64,000 nt of DNA from positions 10,124,893-10,188,892 of the forward strand of contig NC_014623.1 of the NCBI RefSeq assembly GCF_000165485.1, read 5' to 3'. Both the position numbers and the translations under genes were made by a program. Under the pieces are notes generated by a model. That model ran no database searches, was not told the origin of the DNA, and saw nothing but the letters and a program-made list of their open reading frames with translations. Of the stretch, positions 60,518 through 64,000 are shown piece after piece; position 1 is the first letter of the stretch, and every line of letters starts with the position of its first letter. This DNA comes from Stigmatella aurantiaca DW4/3-1. Lineage in GTDB: Bacteria > Myxococcota > Myxococcia > Myxococcales > Myxococcaceae.

Positions 60518-61816
60518 GTGCGCCACCTCACCAACTGGGCCCGAAACGTCGAGTACTCGGCCGCCCGTCTCCACCGGCCCACCTCGCTCGACGAGGTGAA
60601 GGCCCTCGTCGCCAGCGCCCGGGCCGTCCGGGCCCTCGGCTCAGGCCATTCCTTCAACACCCTCGCCGACACTCCGGGCGAACTCATCTCCCTGGAGGCC
60701 CTCGCCCAGGAGGTGGTGATCGACCCCTCCGCCCGGACCGTCACCGTGAGCGGGGGCATCCGCTATGGCGAGCTTGGCGCCCGGCTCCAGGCGGAGGGCT
60801 TCGCCCTGGCGAACCTCGCCTCGCTGCCGCACATCTCCGTGGCAGGTGCCATTGCCACGGCCACCCATGGCTCGGGCAACACGAACCGGAACCTGGCCGC
60901 GGCGGTCTCCGGGCTGACGCTCGTCACCGCTCGCGGCGAGACGCTCGCGCTGACCCGCTCCAGCCCGGACTTCGCTGGAGCCGTCGTCGGCCTGGGCGCC
61001 CTGGGCCTCGTCACCTCCGTCACCCTCGACATCGAGCCGTCATTCGATGTCGCGGTCACCGTCTATGAGCACCTCGCCTGGGACACCCTGCTCCACCACT
61101 TCGATGCGCTCATGCGCGCCGCCTACAGCGTGAGCCTTTTCACGAACTGGGCGCGCGACACGGTGGATCAAGTCTGGCTCAAGCAGCGCGTCGATGGCAC
61201 CGCGGGAGCACTGCCCCTGCCAGGCCAAGATTTCCACGGCGCCACGCCCGCCCCGGAGCGGCGGCATCCCCTGCCGGGAGCCCCGGCCGAGGCCTGCTCC
61301 GAGCAACTCGGGATCGCCGGGTGCTGGGCCGACCGGCTGCCCCACTTCCGCCTTGGCTTCACCCCCAGCCGGGGCGAGGAGCTCCAATCGGAGTACATCC
61401 TGCCCCGCGCCCACGCGGCCGCGGCCATCGAGGCCCTGCGCGCCCTGGCCGGCCGCATCGCGCCCCTCCTCCAGATCGCGGAGATCCGGACGATGGCCGC
61501 CGATGACCTCTGGCTCAGCATGAACTACCGCGCGGACAGCGTCGGCTTCCACTTCACCTGGAAACCCTTGCAGCCCGAGGTGGAGGCCCTGCTCCCTGTC
61601 ATCGAGGAGGCGCTCGCGCCCTTCCGGGCGCGGCCCCACTGGGGCAAGCTGTTCCACGCCCGCGCCAGCCACCTGGCGACCCTCTATGAGAAGTGGCCGG
61701 CCTTCATCGCCCTGGCCGAGCGGCTCGATCCGGAACACAAGTTCCGCAATGACTTTCTCGCCCGCCACGTCTTCGGAGCAGGAACACAGGAGCGACGCAG
61801 CGAGATGATCAGATGA
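60518..61816 (+). CDS. aldO: Alditol oxidase-like FAD-dependent oxidoreductase
   Basis: 432 aa from GTG 60518, chosen because VRHLTNWARNVEYSAARLH matches the N-termini of Streptomyces AldO-type alditol/xylitol oxidases. The FAD-binding motif RALGSGHSFN has His44, the predicted covalent FAD site. ISVAGAIATATHGSG and GALGLVTSVTLDIEP are family blocks, and MTAADDLWLSMNYR-like residues belong to the C-terminal ALO domain. It oxidises sugar alcohols or aldonolactones with oxygen, giving peroxide. No partner genes; its 3' end overlaps the RES gene by 8 bp, convergently. Confidence 0.87.
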   Translation: MRHLTNWARNVEYSAARLHRPTSLDEVKALVASARAVRALGSGHSFNTLADTPGELISLEALAQEVVIDPSARTVTVSGGIRYGELGARLQAEGFALANLASLPHISVAGAIATATHGSGNTNRNLAAAVSGLTLVTARGETLALTRSSPDFAGAVVGLGALGLVTSVTLDIEPSFDVAVTVYEHLAWDTLLHHFDALMRAAYSVSLFTNWARDTVDQVWLKQRVDGTAGALPLPGQDFHGATPAPERRHPLPGAPAEACSEQLGIAGCWADRLPHFRLGFTPSRGEELQSEYILPRAHAAAAIEALRALAGRIAPLLQIAEIRTMAADDLWLSMNYRADSVGFHFTWKPLQPEVEALLPVIEEALAPFRARPHWGKLFHARASHLATLYEKWPAFIALAERLDPEHKFRNDFLARHVFGAGTQERRSEMIR

Positions 61817-62417
61817 GTGCGAATTCGTAGAGATCGAGCGTTTTGCCAAGCTCCGCGGCAAAACCATGATCCATCAGGGACGCGGTGATGAGCTGCGTCG
61901 CGAACCCCCGTTGAGCACGTTCGAAGACGACGGCACAAAGCTGGCTCGGATCATGACGCGATCGATAAGACAGCCCGTCAGGGCCCTCTGGGTGTTCATG
62001 GAATGCGCGTGACCATTCTTGTGGCAACGCATAGTCCGCCACCGCGAAGATGCTGGCATCCATGCGAAGGCGCCCCAGCCCTTCATTCGCCAAGTCCACC
62101 AGCTTGAGCGGCTGTGAGCGCGTGAGCTTTGTCAGGCTACGGTCCTCCAGGTCTTTTCGGCTCACTCGCCCACGGCTCTGGGGGACACGCCCGAATGTCT
62201 CCAAAAAAGCGCAGCCAAAGCTTTCGCCTGAATACATGACGCCATACGCCTGCTTTGGATCATCGAAGCGGTAGGCCTTGGCTTTTCCGAAGTAGAGGGC
62301 TCCCAACGCGGCGCGGTGAATGCGGTACCAGGGGCCACCCGCCTGAACGAGCGGAAGGGGCCTTTTCGCCAAATCGACCGGGGGTGCTTGCAGCGTATAG
62401 GGGTTGCTAGAGACCAC
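61809..62417 (-). CDS. RES-domain toxin
   Basis: 202 aa from GTG 62417 (GGGGAG upstream), overlapping the antitoxin end by 11 bp. RES-domain features: WYRIHRAALGALYFGKAK, RFDDPKQAYGVMYSGESF, CAFLETFGR, SLTKLTRSQPLKLVDLA, then YRSRHDPSQLCAVVFER. RES toxins break down NAD+ in starving or antitoxin-free cells. It is downstream of the antitoxin, the usual order for this pair. Substrate details are taken from the family, not shown here. Confidence 0.87.
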   Translation of the reverse strand: MVSSNPYTLQAPPVDLAKRPLPLVQAGGPWYRIHRAALGALYFGKAKAYRFDDPKQAYGVMYSGESFGCAFLETFGRVPQSRGRVSRKDLEDRSLTKLTRSQPLKLVDLANEGLGRLRMDASIFAVADYALPQEWSRAFHEHPEGPDGLSYRSRHDPSQLCAVVFERAQRGFATQLITASLMDHGFAAELGKTLDLYEFALI

Positions 62418-63021
62418 CGTGCTCCCCGTAGGTCTTTGCGATTCCCACGGCCTTGTCGACTTCTCCCGCGCGAAGGGCATCGAGCGGATGCTTGTGTTCG
62501 GGCAGGCGAGGATCCTTGGACAAGAAGAAGTTCAGCTTGCTCCACGTGTCATGATCCCGGAGCGCGGCAAGAACCTCTTCCAACCCCTTCAGGGGTTGAC
62601 CCTCCTCAGAAACCTGCCAAATCGGGTATGCGTAGCCGTGCTTCCCTCGCTCGACTCCCAGCAACTTCCCGGCTTTTCGACGGTCATCCACGGTCTGGCG
62701 GGTGACCTCCAACAACTTGGCCAGGTCGCTTGCCCCCACCGAGCCCCCTTCCGCAGAGAGCAGTTCCTGCCGGGCACGCAAGCCACGAACCCGCGCGAGT
62801 GCGAGCGGGTCCACGGTCTGGATCATCTTGAGCACTTCTGGCTGCTCAAGCACGCGCAGAACAATCTCGAACGATGACTCAAGTTCCTTGAGAAGAGACT
62901 CAAGAGAGGATTGGTCCAACTCAAGCACGAGGCTTCGGGACGCTTCTTGGACCGACGTCATGACCAAGGCACGCGCTGGGTCCGCCAGCATCCTCGAACC
63001 CGTTTCATGTCGATCCGACAT
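62407..63021 (-). CDS. Xre/MbcA/ParS-type antitoxin
   Basis: 204 aa with AGGAGG at the right distance from the ATG. N-terminal helical half (SLESLLKELESSFEIVLRVL), a helix-turn-helix (ASDLAKLLEVTRQTVDDRRK), and a C-terminal DUF2384-like toxin-binding end (SKLNFFLSKDPRLPEHKHPL, DALRAGEVDKAVGIAKTYGE). It should neutralise the RES toxin and repress its own promoter. It is longer than typical family members because of the N-terminal helical section. Confidence 0.85.
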   Translation of the reverse strand: MSDRHETGSRMLADPARALVMTSVQEASRSLVLELDQSSLESLLKELESSFEIVLRVLEQPEVLKMIQTVDPLALARVRGLRARQELLSAEGGSVGASDLAKLLEVTRQTVDDRRKAGKLLGVERGKHGYAYPIWQVSEEGQPLKGLEEVLAALRDHDTWSKLNFFLSKDPRLPEHKHPLDALRAGEVDKAVGIAKTYGEHGGL

Positions 63022-63273
63022 GCGGAGCCTCCTGAAAGCCGACCACCTCCTTAACGTAATTGCACACTATGAGCACGTCAATTCCGTCAAGCTCGCTTGC
63101 TCCGTCGGATGGCTCCCATACCGAAGGCCAATCCATTCGACCCCTTGCCTTGAGTCCACGGAGGTGATCAGGCCTGTCCGCTTCCCGACGCGCCATCCGC
63201 TCTCCCGGCACTTCGTCTCCCCTGAGAGCTCGAACCCTCTCAGGCTGGAGGGACCTTCCTCCCATGAGGTGCC

Positions 63274-64000
63274 ATGCCAAGCCCTGCTGACCGTCCGGAT
63301 CCAGCGCGTGTCACGCCCCAGCCGTGGAAGTCTCTCGCCTGGCAGGCGCTCGAAGCCGCCCGGCGCCGCACCCTGAACATGCTCGCCGGCCTCCCCGAGG
63401 CCGAGCTGCTCCGTCAGCACTCGCCCCTCATGTCCCCGCTCGTCTGGGATGTGGCCCACGTCGCCAACTATGAGGAGCAGTGGCTCCTGCGCGCCCTCGG
63501 CGGCCCCGCCCTCACCGACGCCGCCTTCGACGCCGTCTACGACGCCTTCCGCCACCCCCGCCGCACCCGCTCGGCCCTGCCCATCCTCTCCCCCGAGGCC
63601 GCCTTCGCCTATGCCGCCCGCGTCCGCGACGCCGTGCGCGAGCACCTGGAGCACCTCCCCGAAGACGCTCCCCTGCCCCTGCTCCAGGGCGGCTTCGTCT
63701 TCGGCATGGTCGCCCAGCACGAGCAGCAACACGCCGAGACCCTCGCCGCCACCCTCCAGTTGATGACCACCTGGGAGTATCGCCCCGCCGCTCGCCCCCT
63801 CCCTCGCCCCGGCGCCGTCCCCCTCCACGAGGTGTTCATCCCCGGTGGCCCCTCCCTCCAGGGCAGCCACGCCCCTTGGGCCTACGACAACGAGCGCCCC
63901 CCCCACCCCGTTCACCTGGCCCCTTTCTTCCTCGATGCCCACCCCACCACCCAGGGCGACTACCTCGTCTTCGTCGAGTCCGGCGGCTACGAAGATCCTC
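63274..64000 (+). CDS. egtB: Ergothioneine biosynthesis protein EgtB (partial)
   Basis: First 242 codons, running off the window. The DinB-like N-terminal domain has three predicted iron ligands, His62 (WDVAHVANYEEQW), His149 and His153 (VAQHEQQHAETL). It leads into the start of the FGE-sulfatase-like domain (PLHEVFIPGGPSLQGSHAPW, FFLDAHPTTQGDYLVFVESG). EgtB couples oxygen to hercynine and a thiol, giving the sulfoxide. ATG at 63274 (MPSPADRPDPARV). Any other ergothioneine genes would lie beyond the window. Confidence 0.92.
   Translation, partial: MPSPADRPDPARVTPQPWKSLAWQALEAARRRTLNMLAGLPEAELLRQHSPLMSPLVWDVAHVANYEEQWLLRALGGPALTDAAFDAVYDAFRHPRRTRSALPILSPEAAFAYAARVRDAVREHLEHLPEDAPLPLLQGGFVFGMVAQHEQQHAETLAATLQLMTTWEYRPAARPLPRPGAVPLHEVFIPGGPSLQGSHAPWAYDNERPPHPVHLAPFFLDAHPTTQGDYLVFVESGGYEDP

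Noticed and set aside
1-64000. tRNA or rRNA genes
   Set aside because: No cloverleaf-like or rRNA-like sequence was recognised on reading; a dedicated scan was not possible.

Overview
The window is high-GC DNA from a myxobacterium, most likely the Cystobacterineae (Stigmatella, Archangium, Cystobacter or Myxococcus type). This rests on gene content: three eukaryote-like Ser/Thr kinases, a DUF2381 protein (a family known mainly from myxobacteria), tandem PilY1 proteins, a LytS/LytTR pair, a sigma54 activator, many lipoproteins, and remnants resembling SitA-type toxins and imm11/DUF1629 immunity genes. No rRNA, tRNA or CRISPR array was seen.

Layout. 0-6.3 kb: a glycine-rich protein, a TPR protein, a DUF985 cupin, a membrane Ser/Thr kinase with a DUF2381 partner, and an XRE regulator. 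6.3-11.3 kb: a 28-bp minisatellite with G-quadruplex potential on the minus strand, a secreted GH31 glucosidase with a strong terminator hairpin, and a small element with IS-like ends enclosing a decayed GntR fragment. 11.4-12.4 kb: a frameshifted lipoprotein and a small hypothetical gene. 12.5-26.5 kb: three complete tandem pilY1 paralogues and the remnant of a fourth. 26.6-33.5 kb: a GT1 glycosyltransferase, a LytS/LytTR two-component pair, a lipoprotein, a membrane protein, a sigma54 activator and a small hypothetical protein. 33.5-40.1 kb: a kinase-TPR protein, a GNAT acetyltransferase, and a third membrane kinase followed by a Cys-rich membrane-anchored protein. 40.3-43.6 kb: a region of decayed genes (two immunity-gene remnants and a frameshifted HipA-like gene pair). 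43.7-49.3 kb: a minus-strand operon of exbB, exbD, tonB, a TonB-dependent receptor with its own TonB-C domain, and a lipoprotein. 49.3-54.3 kb: gldA-gldF-gldG-like ABC genes plus a DUF4340 gene. 54.3-57.4 kb: a PLL-like secreted protein and a sensor kinase homologue without its phospho-acceptor histidine. 57.7-60.5 kb: SitA-like and imm11 remnants, a GntR fragment, an intact IS5-family element and a frameshifted hypothetical gene. 60.5-64 kb: an alditol oxidase, a RES/Xre toxin-antitoxin pair and the start of egtB.

The envelope and regulatory genes look intact. Decay is concentrated at 10.5-12.4, 25.6-26.5, 40.3-43.6 and 57.7-60.5 kb. A 25-bp palindrome, AACCTGTC-N9-GACAGGTT, occurs five times, each time inside one of these decayed stretches. 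The most unusual observations are the loss of the metal-site motif across the pilY1 copies, the degenerate sensor kinase, the receptor carrying its own TonB-C domain, and the pairing of IS-like ends with GntR fragments and the palindrome.
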